In this document: positions 1 to 8,789 of the stretch, one piece after another | Layout of the letters: the number at the start of each line of letters is the position of its first letter | Numbering within the stretch: the stretch's first letter is position 1 | NCBI GenBank assembly: GCA_017994835.1 | Contig: JAGOKC010000010.1 | Coordinates: 1 to 42,356 of the forward strand | Length of the DNA stretch: 42,356 nt | From: Aquabacterium sp. | GTDB taxonomy: Bacteria; Pseudomonadota; Gammaproteobacteria; Burkholderiales; Burkholderiaceae_C | Direction: 5' to 3' | Notes under the pieces: generated by a model | The model's database searches: none | The model's input: only the letters and a program-made list of their open reading frames with translations | Told to the model about the DNA's origin: nothing | Program-made: the position numbers and the translations under genes

Positions 1-26
1 ACTGCGGGTTATACCCCTGCCCGATC

Positions 27-581
27 ATGGGGGTGAGCACCAGCTTGAATCCTGTTTTTACCATGCCCACCCCGCACGGACTGCAATGCCGCCCCATGAC
101 AGCCGAAGATGTGTCCCAGGTGCTGGCGCTGCAACACACTTGCTACCAGCCTGAGTTCCACGAGCCTGTGCAGGCCTTCGACAGCAAACTTCGCTCCTCA
201 CCCGATACCTGCTGGGTGATATCGACACGTGCTGCATCCATCGCAGCCTACTTGGTCTGCCTGCCAGTTGCGCGTGCAAACTACCCCACGCTGCGCGCCC
301 CAAGCTGGCAACCCGTTGCTGATGCTGATGAGTTGTATGTGCACGACATGGCGATCTCGCCCGACTTGCGTGGCCAGGGTGCCGCACATCTGCTGCTGCA
401 ACAAGCCACGACCCACGCCGCACTCGTCGGCTTGAGTCGTCTCAGCCTGATCGCGGTACAGGACTCGACCACATTCTGGGCGCATCTTGGCTTCACACCG
501 CAAACAGTCACCTCCTTGGCGTTACAGCACAAGCTGGCTTCGTTCGGGGCAGAAGCAACGCTGATGACGCGGCAGCTTTGA
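27..581 (+). CDS. GNAT-family N-acetyltransferase
   Basis: This is a single-domain GNAT protein, predicted to move an acyl group from acyl-CoA to an amine; the substrate is unknown. The acetyl-CoA-binding signature is visible as VHDMAISPDLRGQGAAHLLL, with the R-G-Q-G-A loop that grips the CoA pyrophosphate. The C-terminal part has the usual late beta strand followed by F-W-x-x-L-G-F (FWAHLGF). The longest reading gives 184 residues. An ATG at 63 (MPTPHG) would give 172 residues and puts the domain (RPMTAEDV) close to the N terminus, so it may be the true start; neither start has a convincing ribosome binding site. The gene stands alone and is closed by a terminator at 608-631. Confidence 0.8.
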   Translation: MGVSTSLNPVFTMPTPHGLQCRPMTAEDVSQVLALQHTCYQPEFHEPVQAFDSKLRSSPDTCWVISTRAASIAAYLVCLPVARANYPTLRAPSWQPVADADELYVHDMAISPDLRGQGAAHLLLQQATTHAALVGLSRLSLIAVQDSTTFWAHLGFTPQTVTSLALQHKLASFGAEATLMTRQL

Positions 582-607
582 CACCTCGCCCCCTAAGCTG
601 GACGCTC

Positions 608-631
608 ACCAGGGAATACCCTGGTATTTTT
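608..631 (+). terminator. Rho-independent terminator after the GNAT gene
   Basis: A perfect 7-bp stem, ACCAGGG (608-614) with CCCTGGT (619-625), has a 4-base loop AATA and is followed by ATTTTTA. Stem plus T-run on the + strand, 27 bases after the stop codon, is a textbook intrinsic terminator. It separates the acetyltransferase from the downstream fusion gene. Confidence 0.8.
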
Positions 632-721
632 ACGCATGACGGCCGAATACCTCATGGCACAGTGAAAGTCCCTTGATGACACGCATGCCGAGACTGAATG
701 AACCAGGAGTACACCCCCGTG

Positions 722-2104
722 ATGCTGGAAAACCGCACCTACGAAGAGCTCAAGGTCGGAGACAGTGCCAGCCTCATCCGCACCCTGACGAAGGACGACA
801 TTGACGCCTTCGCCATCCTCAGCGGCGACGTCAACCCCGCCCACCTGGACGACGCCTACGCCAAGGAAACCCCCTTCCAGAAGGTGATCGCCCACGGCAT
901 GTGGGGCGGCACCCTGATCTCGACTGTCTTGGGCACGCAACTGCCCGGACCAGGCACGATCTACGTTGGCCAGCACATGCGCTTCATGCGCCCGGTCAGC
1001 CTGGGTGACACCATCACCGTCACCCTCACGGTAAAAGAGAAAAAAGACAAGAACATGGTCGTTCTGGAGTGCAATTGCACCAACCAGAACGGCAAGCCCG
1101 TGATCGTGGGCGAAGCTGAAATCATGGCCCCCACCGTCAAGGTGCGCCGCGCCCAGGCTCCCCTGCCCCAGATGCACCTGCATCGGCTTGAGCGCTTTGA
1201 TCAACTCCTCAGCTTGGTCAAAGGCTTGCCCGCCATGCGCTGCGCGGTGGTCTTCCCTGAAGACGCCGCCACGCTCAAGGCCGCACTCAACGCTGCGCAC
1301 GAAGGCCTGATCATGCCCGTGCTGATCGGTTGCCGTGAACGCATCAGCGCCTTGGGCCAGCAACTCAATCTTGATCTTCTCGAGTGCCTGTGGCGTGAAG
1401 CAGAGTCTCCCGCTCACGCTGCCTCGATCGCCGTCGAAATGGCCCGCGATGGCGAAGTCGCCGCCATCATGCAAGGCAGCATTCCGGTGCATGTGCTGAT
1501 GCAAAAAGCACTGCGTCATGCAGGCGGATTGCGCACCACACGCCGGGTCTCGCACGCCTACCTCGCCGATGTGCCCAACTATCCGCAGCCAGTGATGATC
1601 ACGGACGCTGAGGTGAACGTGCGGCCGAGTCTGGACGACCGTCGCGACATCGTGCAAAACGCGATCGACCTTGCACACCTGCTGAAATTTGCCGCTCCCC
1701 GCGTTGCGGTGCTCTCTGCCGCAGAAGACTTCAACAGCAACCTCGACTCATCGACCACAGCAGCCGTGCTGTGCAAGATGCACGAGCGCGGCAACATCAC
1801 AGGGGCACTGGTGGACGGCCCCATGACCTTTGACGCCGCCGTTCGCCCTGATGTCGCGCATGTCAAGTACCCCAACTCGCCGGTGGCGGGTCAGGCCAAC
1901 ATCCTGATGGTGCCCAACCTTGAGGCCGCCAACATGCTGGTCAAGCAACTAGGCCACTTTGCGCACGCCGACATTGCCGGCATTGTGCTGGGTGCCAAAG
2001 TACCCATCATGTTGATCAACCCCATCGACACCCCTCGCACACGCCTCGCCACCTCGGCCATGGCGCGACTGGTCGCACACAGCTGCCCCAAAGCAACCGC
2101 TTGA
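722..2104 (+). CDS. MaoC-like hydratase / phosphate acetyl(butyryl)transferase fusion
   Basis: Two domains lie on one chain of about 460 residues. Residues ~1-130 are a MaoC hot-dog domain with the hydratase signature ILSGDVNPAHLD (catalytic Asp and His), predicted to hydrate enoyl-CoA. Residues ~155-455 are a phosphotransacetylase/phosphotransbutyrylase domain that would swap CoA for phosphate on an acyl group. Together they suggest a link between short-chain acyl-CoA metabolism and acyl phosphate, usually paired with acetate kinase, but no ackA lies in the window. The start is a choice: AGGAG at 705-709 fits GTG at 719 or ATG at 722; an ATG at 698 lies upstream of that site. The gene converges on ilvC across a shared terminator. 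Family assignment is secure; substrate chain length cannot be read from the sequence. Confidence 0.88.
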   Translation: MLENRTYEELKVGDSASLIRTLTKDDIDAFAILSGDVNPAHLDDAYAKETPFQKVIAHGMWGGTLISTVLGTQLPGPGTIYVGQHMRFMRPVSLGDTITVTLTVKEKKDKNMVVLECNCTNQNGKPVIVGEAEIMAPTVKVRRAQAPLPQMHLHRLERFDQLLSLVKGLPAMRCAVVFPEDAATLKAALNAAHEGLIMPVLIGCRERISALGQQLNLDLLECLWREAESPAHAASIAVEMARDGEVAAIMQGSIPVHVLMQKALRHAGGLRTTRRVSHAYLADVPNYPQPVMITDAEVNVRPSLDDRRDIVQNAIDLAHLLKFAAPRVAVLSAAEDFNSNLDSSTTAAVLCKMHERGNITGALVDGPMTFDAAVRPDVAHVKYPNSPVAGQANILMVPNLEAANMLVKQLGHFAHADIAGIVLGAKVPIMLINPIDTPRTRLATSAMARLVAHSCPKATA

Positions 2105-2138
2105 CATGGGTTTGCCCCCTACGGGGCACCCACCCAAA

Positions 2139-2173
2139 ACAAAGCCGCCGGGTTCACACCTCGGCGGCTTTGT
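2139..2173. terminator. Bidirectional terminator between the fusion gene and ilvC
   Basis: A perfect 12-bp stem runs from ACAAAGCCGCCG (2139-2150) to CGGCGGCTTTGT (2162-2173) with an 11-base loop. Read leftward, for ilvC, the stem is followed by the T-rich TTTGTTTTGGG; read rightward it ends TTTGTG. A second, smaller hairpin, TGCCCC/GGGGCA (2113-2128), lies between it and the stop codon of the fusion gene. The pair fits termination of two convergent genes. Confidence 0.8.
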
Positions 2174-2223
2174 GCTGAAGGGGCCACAACCCCATGCACA
2201 CGACATGGGGCAACGCGACCAGA

Positions 2224-3312
<1,089 letters not shown>

Positions 3313-3327
3313 TCAGACTGCGGGCAG

Positions 3328-3819
3328 TCAGACGCGCAGGATGCGCTCGCCGCGCCCGATCCCGCTGGTCCCGGTGCGCACGGTTTCAAGGATGGCAGCA
3401 CGGTCGATGGCTTCGATGAAGGCATCGAGCTTGGACGCGTCGCCGGTCAGTTCAATGGTGTAGGTCTTGTCCGTCACGTCGATGACGCGGCCGCGGAAGA
3501 TGTCGGCCATGCGCTTCATCTCGTCACGCTCCTTGCCCACGGCACGTACCTTGATGAGCATCAGCTCACGCTCGGTGTACGGGCCTTCGGACAGGTCCAC
3601 CACCTTCACGACTTCGATCAGTCGGTTGAGGTGCTTGGTGATCTGCTCGATGACGTCGTCCGAACCGCGCGTGACAATGGTCATGCGCGACAGCGACGGG
3701 TCTTCGGTCGTGGCGACCGTCAGGCTTTCGATGTTGTAGCCGCGGGCCGAAAACAGGCCCACCACGCGCGACAGGGCGCCGGCTTCGTTCTCGACCAAAA
3801 GGGCAATGATGTGTTTCAT
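3328..3819 (-). CDS. ilvH: Acetolactate synthase small (regulatory) subunit
   Basis: This is the regulatory subunit of acetohydroxyacid synthase. It activates the large subunit and makes it sensitive to valine feedback. The N-terminal ACT domain (residues ~3-75) begins MKHIIALLVENEAGALSRVVGLFS, with the conserved N-E-x-G-x-L-x-R-V turn that binds valine. The C-terminal ACT-like half ends with RTGTSGIGRGERILRV. At 163 residues it matches the standard family length, which is why the start at 3819 is preferred over an upstream one that adds an unrelated 36-residue tail. It is the middle gene of ilvB-ilvH-ilvC, with an unusually long 182-base gap to ilvB. Confidence 0.96.
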   Translation of the reverse strand: MKHIIALLVENEAGALSRVVGLFSARGYNIESLTVATTEDPSLSRMTIVTRGSDDVIEQITKHLNRLIEVVKVVDLSEGPYTERELMLIKVRAVGKERDEMKRMADIFRGRVIDVTDKTYTIELTGDASKLDAFIEAIDRAAILETVRTGTSGIGRGERILRV

Positions 3820-3933
3820 GGTGATCGTCCTTGCGGGCTCTTGAGTCACTAGGGCGGTAACCGCAGCGCCGTGGCCTCGTAGTGCGATGAATGCGTTGTC
3901 AGGTGGTTCCGGCGGGGCTGGCCGCACAGTTCA

Positions 3934-3955
3934 GCAGACACCGGCAAGTGTCTGC
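3934..3955. other. Hairpin in the ilvB-ilvH gap
   Basis: A perfect 8-bp inverted repeat, GCAGACAC (3934-3941) and GTGTCTGC (3948-3955), has a 6-base loop. It lies in the 182-base space between ilvB and ilvH, which is long for an operon of this kind. No T-run follows in the leftward direction, so it does not look like a terminator. It could be an RNA-processing or stability element, or neutral. Confidence 0.4.
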
Positions 3956-4001
3956 CTGCTGTGCGCTTCACCCTCGCCGGGTCTCGCTCAATGTCGATGG
4001 C

Positions 4002-5741
4002 TCAGAGTTCCTCGGAGCCCAGCAGCATCTCGGAGATGCCCTTGCCGGCCTTGACCATCGGCCACACGTTTTCGGTGGGGTCGGTGCGGATGTCGAGGAA
4101 CACGGTGCGGTCCTTGAGCTTGATGGCTTCCTTCAGCGCGCCTTCGACGTCTTCCGGACGCTCGATCAGCAGGCCCACGTGGCCATAAGCCTCGGCCAGC
4201 TTGACGAAGTCAGGCAGCGCGTCCATGTAGCTGTGCGAGTAGCGGCCAGAATATTCCAGCTGCTGCCACTGACGCACCATGCCCAGGTAGCGGTTGTTCA
4301 GCGCAATGATCTTGACCGGCGTGTTGTACTGCTTGCAGGTGGACAGCTCCTGGATGCACATCTGAATCGAGCCTTCACCGGTGATGCAAAACACATCGGC
4401 GTCGGGCTTGGCCAGCTTGATGCCCATGGCGTAAGGCAGGCCCACACCCATGGTGCCCAGACCGCCGGAGTTGATCCAGCGACGTGGCTCTTCGAACTTG
4501 CTGTACTGCGCGGCGAACATCTGGTGCTGACCGACGTCCGACGTGATGTAGTAGTCGGTGCCCTTGGTCAGCTCGGTCAGTTTCTCGACCACGGCCTGCG
4601 GCTTGATGACCTCGGTGGAAGTCTTGAACTTCAGGCAGTCGCGCTTCTTCCACTCGTTGATCTGGCTCCACCAGGCTTCCAGAGCCTTGGGCTCGGCACG
4701 CTGGGTGGACTCCTTGATCTGGGCGATCATCTCGATCAGCACGTCCTTGACGTCGCCCACGATGGGGATGTCAACCTTGACGCGCTTGGAGATCGACGAG
4801 GGGTCGATGTCGATGTGGATGATCTTGCGCTCGACCTGGGCAAAGTGCTTGGGGTTGCCGATCACGCGGTCGTCGAAGCGGGCACCAATGGCAATGACCA
4901 CGTCAGCGTGCTGCATGGTCATGTTGGCTTCGTAGGTGCCGTGCATGCCCAGCATGCCCAGGAAGGTCTTGTCCGAGGCAGGAATGGCACCCAGACCCAT
5001 CAGGGTGCTGGTGCTGGGGTAGCCCAGCATGTTGACCAATTCGCGCAGCTCGTTGGCCGCCTCACCCAGGATGACGCCGCCACCGGTGTAGATGTAAGGA
5101 CGCTTGGCCGTCAGCAGCAGTTGCACGGCCTTGCGGATCTGACCGCCGTGGCCCTTGCGCACCGGGTTGTACGAGCGCATTTCCACCGACTCAGGGTAGT
5201 GGAAGGCAGTGGTCTTGAGCGACACGTCCTTGGGGACATCGACCACGACGGGGCCAGGACGGCCGCTGCGGGCGATGTGGAAGGCCTTCTTCATGGTCTC
5301 GGCCAGGTCGGCCACGTCCTTGACCAGGAAGTTGTGCTTGACGATCGGGCGGGTGATGCCGACGGTGTCACATTCCTGGAAGGCGTCCAGACCGATGGCG
5401 GCCGTGGGCACCTGACCGGTGATGACGACCATGGGGATCGAGTCCATGTAGGCCGTGGCGATGCCGGTCACGGCATTGGTGACGCCAGGGCCGGAGGTGA
5501 CCAGGGCCACGCCCACTTCGCCGGTGGCGCGGGCATAGCCGTCAGCAGCGTGAACGGCGGCCTGTTCGTGGCGCACCAGCACGTGCTCGATGGTGTCTTG
5601 TTTGTACAGCGCGTCGTAGATGTAGAGGACAGCGCCGCCGGGGTAGCCCCAGATGTACTTGACGTTCTCGGCCTGCATGCAGCGGACAAGAATGTCAGAC
5701 CCGTTGAGAATTTCGCCGCTTTGGGCGTGAGTCGTATCCAT
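4002..5741 (-). CDS. ilvB: Acetolactate synthase large (catalytic) subunit
   Basis: This is the thiamine-diphosphate enzyme that condenses two pyruvates, or pyruvate with 2-oxobutyrate, in the first step of valine, leucine and isoleucine synthesis. Its 579 residues follow the three-domain plan. The N-terminal domain has the catalytic glutamate in VRHEQAAVHAADGYARATG. The middle domain is FAD-binding, with IAIGARFDDRV. The C-terminal domain has the ThDP/Mg2+ segment GEGSIQMCIQELS followed by ALNNRYLGMVRQW. The first residue of that metal motif is GEG rather than the commoner GDG or GDA. The gene begins the leftward ilvB-ilvH-ilvC set and is divergent from the sigma factor gene. The symbol ilvI would be equally acceptable. 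Confidence 0.96.
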   Translation of the reverse strand: MDTTHAQSGEILNGSDILVRCMQAENVKYIWGYPGGAVLYIYDALYKQDTIEHVLVRHEQAAVHAADGYARATGEVGVALVTSGPGVTNAVTGIATAYMDSIPMVVITGQVPTAAIGLDAFQECDTVGITRPIVKHNFLVKDVADLAETMKKAFHIARSGRPGPVVVDVPKDVSLKTTAFHYPESVEMRSYNPVRKGHGGQIRKAVQLLLTAKRPYIYTGGGVILGEAANELRELVNMLGYPSTSTLMGLGAIPASDKTFLGMLGMHGTYEANMTMQHADVVIAIGARFDDRVIGNPKHFAQVERKIIHIDIDPSSISKRVKVDIPIVGDVKDVLIEMIAQIKESTQRAEPKALEAWWSQINEWKKRDCLKFKTSTEVIKPQAVVEKLTELTKGTDYYITSDVGQHQMFAAQYSKFEEPRRWINSGGLGTMGVGLPYAMGIKLAKPDADVFCITGEGSIQMCIQELSTCKQYNTPVKIIALNNRYLGMVRQWQQLEYSGRYSHSYMDALPDFVKLAEAYGHVGLLIERPEDVEGALKEAIKLKDRTVFLDIRTDPTENVWPMVKAGKGISEMLLGSEEL

Positions 5742-6070
5742 GATGAGTGAAACCTTTCCGAATTTCTCTAACGAAAAACGATCGGTGCCCCTCTACACCA
5801 GCACAGCCGTGAAGCTGTGACAGCAGCACTGCGGCAACGGATTGCCAGCGTGCTCGCCCTCATGAGGCGGATTTGGAGCCTGCGCGGCCTGCCACTGGTA
5901 CGGATTGAGCACACCAGATTCAGGCCAGATCGAGATGACGCAAGAGCGGCATTATCGCATCCTTCATGCTGATCCGGCTCGCGCGGACACACCTGCCCTG
6001 CGTGCGATAGGGCAACTCGTGAAAGGGGGTGCCATAATCGCCCGCCAATTCGTCGCTCTCGTGCCCTACC
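5742..6070. promoter_or_regulatory. Divergent intergenic region, ilvB / ECF sigma factor
   Basis: This 329-base stretch has no convincing gene and must hold the promoters for ilvB (leftward) and the sigma factor (rightward). A 6-bp perfect hairpin, CACAGC/GCTGTG (5802-5819), would sit in the ilvB leader. On the + strand CATAAT at 6033-6038 is a good -10 candidate about 33 bases before the sigma factor GTG, but no clear -35 accompanies it. A leftward reading frame inside the region shows no run of Ile, Val or Leu codons, so a classic attenuator leader peptide is not supported. Confidence 0.45.
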
Positions 6071-6655
6071 GTGCCTGATCAGCCATCCTCATCGCCGGAA
6101 GACGCGCTCAACGACTTTCTCAAAAGCGTCGAGCGACGTGCGTTCAAGCGCGCCGCCTACGCGGTGCGCGACGACGACGCGGCCCTGGACATCGTGCAAG
6201 ACACCATGATCCGCTTGTCGCAGAGTTACGCTGATCGCCCGCCAGGCGAGTGGCCAATGCTGTTCCAGCGCATCCTGTCCAACGCCATCCTCGACTGGTT
6301 CAGGCGTCAAAAAACCCGCAATGCGGTGTTCACCAATCTGGGGGATCTGGAAGCGCGTTATAGCGACGAAGATGGGCACTTTGATCTGCTCGCCGTTTTC
6401 AACATGGCCGATGTCAGCACAGAAAGTGCCGACGACAGCGCCAGCCGCGCGGAAACCCTCGCCCAGATCGAAGAAGAAATCAACAAGCTGCCAGCACGTC
6501 AACGCGAAGCGTTTCTGTTGCGTTACTGGGAGGAGTTCGATGTGGCAGAAACGGCTGCGTCAATGGGTTGCTCTGAAGGCAGCGTCAAAACCCATTGCTC
6601 ACGCGCCGTCCACGCCTTGGCTCAGAGTCTTCAATCACGCGGTATTTCATTGTGA
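6071..6655 (+). CDS. ECF-type (sigma-70 group 4) RNA polymerase sigma factor
   Basis: This alternative sigma factor would direct RNA polymerase to a specific promoter set. Region 2 (residues ~15-85) includes the core-binding DIVQDTMIRL and the promoter-melting stretch RILSNAILDWFRR. Region 4 (residues ~135-190) has the -35 recognition helix-turn-helix LPARQREAFLLRYWEEFDVAETAASMGCSEGSVKTH, quoted here only by its ends LPARQREAF and GCSEGSVKTH. The two are joined by an acidic linker. The start is GTG. The stop overlaps the GTG of the next gene by four bases (GTGA), so the DUF3619 protein is made with it, a classic arrangement for a sigma factor and its anti-sigma partner. Confidence 0.88.
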   Translation: MPDQPSSSPEDALNDFLKSVERRAFKRAAYAVRDDDAALDIVQDTMIRLSQSYADRPPGEWPMLFQRILSNAILDWFRRQKTRNAVFTNLGDLEARYSDEDGHFDLLAVFNMADVSTESADDSASRAETLAQIEEEINKLPARQREAFLLRYWEEFDVAETAASMGCSEGSVKTHCSRAVHALAQSLQSRGISL

Positions 6656-7287
6656 ACAGTTCATCCACACCTGCCTTGCCGCCCGCACAGCGCGATGCCC
6701 TTGAGGCACGCTTTGCGATGCGTGTGCGCGCACACCTGGATGAAGGCGCACAAGCCCTGCCCCACGACATTGGCGAACGCCTCAGGGTTGCACGGGAGCA
6801 AGCCGTCGAGGCGGCGCGCACCGCCCGTGCAACCAGCCTGGCACCTGCTGTCGTGCCATCACCTGTGTTCGTGCCACAGGCCGGTCTGAGCCTGGCTGGC
6901 AGTCGAGGCACCACAAGTCTGACTGCGCCCACACACGTCTGGCATGAGGTGCAATCTGCTCGCAGCGCTCGCCATAATGCGCCGCCCGTCGAACCGCCGA
7001 TGGGTTGGGGATGGCGTCTTGCGCTGGCACTGCCCCTGATTGCGCTGGTGGCGGGGTTGTGGGGTATTCAGCGTTATCAGTACCATGAAAATGTCGAAGC
7101 CACCACGGCCGTGGACATGCAATTGCTGACCGATGATCTCCCCCCGGACGCTTACGCTGACCCCGGTTTCGAGGCCTATCTGAGCCTGGACGCTGATCCG
7201 GACGGTGAGCAATGGGTTGATGCGCCGGTGCCGGTGGACGGCGATTTCCGCGCCCCAGATAGCGCTGGCAAGTCGAACGATCTCTGA
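6652..7287 (+). CDS. DUF3619 membrane protein, candidate anti-sigma factor
   Basis: This is a 211-residue protein with one transmembrane helix at residues ~120-142 (RLALALPLIALVAGLWGI). The N-terminal ~115 residues are helical and Arg/Ala-rich and would be cytosolic. The acidic C-terminal tail carries LLTDDLPPDAYADPGFEAYL, the hallmark of DUF3619. The start is GTG at 6652, embedded in the stop codon of the sigma gene; longer readings would run inside that gene. The family has no established function. Overlap with an ECF sigma gene and the single-span topology make an anti-sigma or sigma-tethering role the natural inference, but no ZAS-type HxxxCxxC motif is present. Confidence 0.8.
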   Translation: MNSSSTPALPPAQRDALEARFAMRVRAHLDEGAQALPHDIGERLRVAREQAVEAARTARATSLAPAVVPSPVFVPQAGLSLAGSRGTTSLTAPTHVWHEVQSARSARHNAPPVEPPMGWGWRLALALPLIALVAGLWGIQRYQYHENVEATTAVDMQLLTDDLPPDAYADPGFEAYLSLDADPDGEQWVDAPVPVDGDFRAPDSAGKSNDL

Positions 7288-7301
7288 CCACGGAGGCCAC
7301 T

Positions 7302-8147
7302 GTGAAAACGATGTTCAATGGCACATGGTCGCCCCCGGCCGTGACCAGATTGCTGACGGCCTGTCTGATGGGCTGCGTGATGCTGACCAGCCCGACGCTG
7401 GCTGCTGAGCGCGTGCCAGCAAGCACGGCTGTCACACGTGTCGTCGCAGCAGATACCGCCACTGAATGGCACGCGTTGACAGCGCAGCAACGCGAGGTGC
7501 TGAAACCCTTGGCGCATCAATGGCGTTACATGGACGACCCGTCACGAGACAAATGGCGCAATGTCGCGAATCGCTACGGCAGCCTTCCACCTGCCGAGCA
7601 ACGCCGACTCCAGCAGCGCATGGCACGCTGGTCTGATTTGCCACCCCAGGAGCGTGGCGAAGCACGCCTGCGCTTCCAGCAGTCCAGGCAACTTTCCGCG
7701 CACGAACGCCAGCGCAAATGGGAGGCCTATCAGGCTCTGCCGCCCGAAACTCGCGAGGCCTTGAGTCGTCGCGCCAGGCGTCAGGCGCATCCGGTTGAGC
7801 TTCCGCACGACATGAGTGGCCCACGCGAGGCCCAGCAGATGTACACGACACGGCAGCGCCGCGAGCAAAGCCAGTCGCATCAGAAGTCGAACATGGCGCC
7901 AGGCGCACCCGAAAGCGCCAGACCTGCCCCCATGGTGGTGGCCCCCGTCGTGATCAAGGCCGGCCCTGGTGCCACCACTCGGTTGCTGACGCAACCGGCA
8001 GCACCGCCCGGCCACCAGCAAGCTGGTTTGCCCAAGATCAACAGCACAGGCTCGTTTGTGGATCCCGTGACCATGCTGCCTCGCAAGGGCGCGCAAGGTG
8101 CGGCCATCACACCGGTGCCCGAACAGGGTCGGGCACACCAGCGTTGA
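7302..8147 (+). CDS. DUF3106 periplasmic repeat protein
   Basis: This is a 281-residue exported protein. The N terminus has a signal peptide ending near LTSPTLAAE. The mature part, residues ~50-165, is built from about five repeats of roughly 20 residues that recur as an aromatic-x-x-L-P/S-P-x-E-R unit: WHALTAQQRE, YGSLPPAEQRR, WSDLPPQERGE, RQLSAHERQRK and YQALPPETREA. The rest is Pro/Ala/Gln-rich and probably disordered. It starts with GTG 14 bases after DUF3619 and so belongs to the sigma factor unit. DUF3106 has no assigned role; the repeats resemble in style, though not provably in ancestry, the helical periplasmic stress sensors. An extracytoplasmic sensing role is inference. Confidence 0.82.
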   Translation: MKTMFNGTWSPPAVTRLLTACLMGCVMLTSPTLAAERVPASTAVTRVVAADTATEWHALTAQQREVLKPLAHQWRYMDDPSRDKWRNVANRYGSLPPAEQRRLQQRMARWSDLPPQERGEARLRFQQSRQLSAHERQRKWEAYQALPPETREALSRRARRQAHPVELPHDMSGPREAQQMYTTRQRREQSQSHQKSNMAPGAPESARPAPMVVAPVVIKAGPGATTRLLTQPAAPPGHQQAGLPKINSTGSFVDPVTMLPRKGAQGAAITPVPEQGRAHQR

Positions 8148-8157
8148 ACCCCTGTCC

Positions 8158-8182
8158 CACCTGCGCCAGCGTGGCGCTGGTG
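8158..8182 (+). terminator. Hairpin after the sigma/DUF3619/DUF3106 unit
   Basis: An 11-bp stem with one mismatch pairs CACCTGCGCCA (8158-8168) with TGGCGCTGGTG (8172-8182) across a 3-base loop, starting 10 bases after the DUF3106 stop. There is no T-run, so termination strength is uncertain; it may slow transcription or stabilise the 3' end. Confidence 0.45.
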
Positions 8183-8234
8183 TATGGTTAGGGTTGATCA
8201 TTTCGCGCCTTTATTGCTTTCCTCACCGGTCCCG

Positions 8235-8789
8235 ATGTCTTTTCTCACCATCCCCGAACAGGGTGGCCTGAGTCTGAGTGCGTGTGCAGAGCGCGCCCGT
8301 ACCACGGCCCCCACCTTGCGTCGCCGCCTGGCCGCGTTCCTCTACGAGGGGGTGCTGCTGTTTGGTCTGGTGATGGTGGTGGGACTGATTTACAGCATCG
8401 CCGTCAATCAGCGTCATGGACTACAGGACCGTGAGGGCATGATGGCCGTTCAGTTTCTGGCGCTGTCGGTGTATTTCATGTGGGCGTGGACCCACGGAGG
8501 TCAGACCCTGGCACTCAAGACCTGGCAGTTGCGTCTGGTCACCCCGGAAGGTGGCTCTCTGTCGCCCTCGCGCGCGCTGCTGCGCTATCTGACCAGTTGG
8601 CTGTGGTTCATGCCCCCCTTGTTGCTGATCTGGTGGGCGGGCTGGCATGACAAAGGCACGATGACGGCAGCTTTGTTGGGCTGGATGGCCCTGTATGCAG
8701 GACTCAGTTGGGTGCTGCCTTCACGCCAGTTTCTTCATGACGTGATCAGCGGCACCCGCGTGATCGACAACCGTAAACAGGTGCCTTGA
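8235..8789 (+). CDS. RDD-family integral membrane protein
   Basis: This is an RDD protein of about 184 residues. The namesake N-terminal region is RRRLAAFLYEGVLLFGLVMVV, where the usual Arg-Asp-Asp reads R-x-x-A-x-x-x-E. About four hydrophobic segments follow, with the conserved HGGQTLALKTWQLRLVTPEG loop and a C-terminal PSRQFLHDVISGTRVI segment typical of the family. RDD proteins are poorly characterised; some act as ion/proton antiporters. The start at 8235 is preferred because the ATG at 8184 adds 17 unconserved residues. Its TGA overlaps the ATG of the next gene by one base, so the two are translationally coupled. Confidence 0.85.
   Translation: MSFLTIPEQGGLSLSACAERARTTAPTLRRRLAAFLYEGVLLFGLVMVVGLIYSIAVNQRHGLQDREGMMAVQFLALSVYFMWAWTHGGQTLALKTWQLRLVTPEGGSLSPSRALLRYLTSWLWFMPPLLLIWWAGWHDKGTMTAALLGWMALYAGLSWVLPSRQFLHDVISGTRVIDNRKQVP

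Noticed and set aside
3891-5750. A 619-codon + strand frame opposite ilvB
   Set aside because: It has the same cause: it lies antisense to a certain ilvB gene, with no recognisable domain and biased Val/Leu/Asp/Gly/His composition.
5768-5992. A possible 74-codon leader peptide upstream of ilvB
   Set aside because: It is in the right place for attenuation, but it contains no run of Ile, Val or Leu codons and is Arg/Ser-rich, so a leader-peptide attenuator is not supported.
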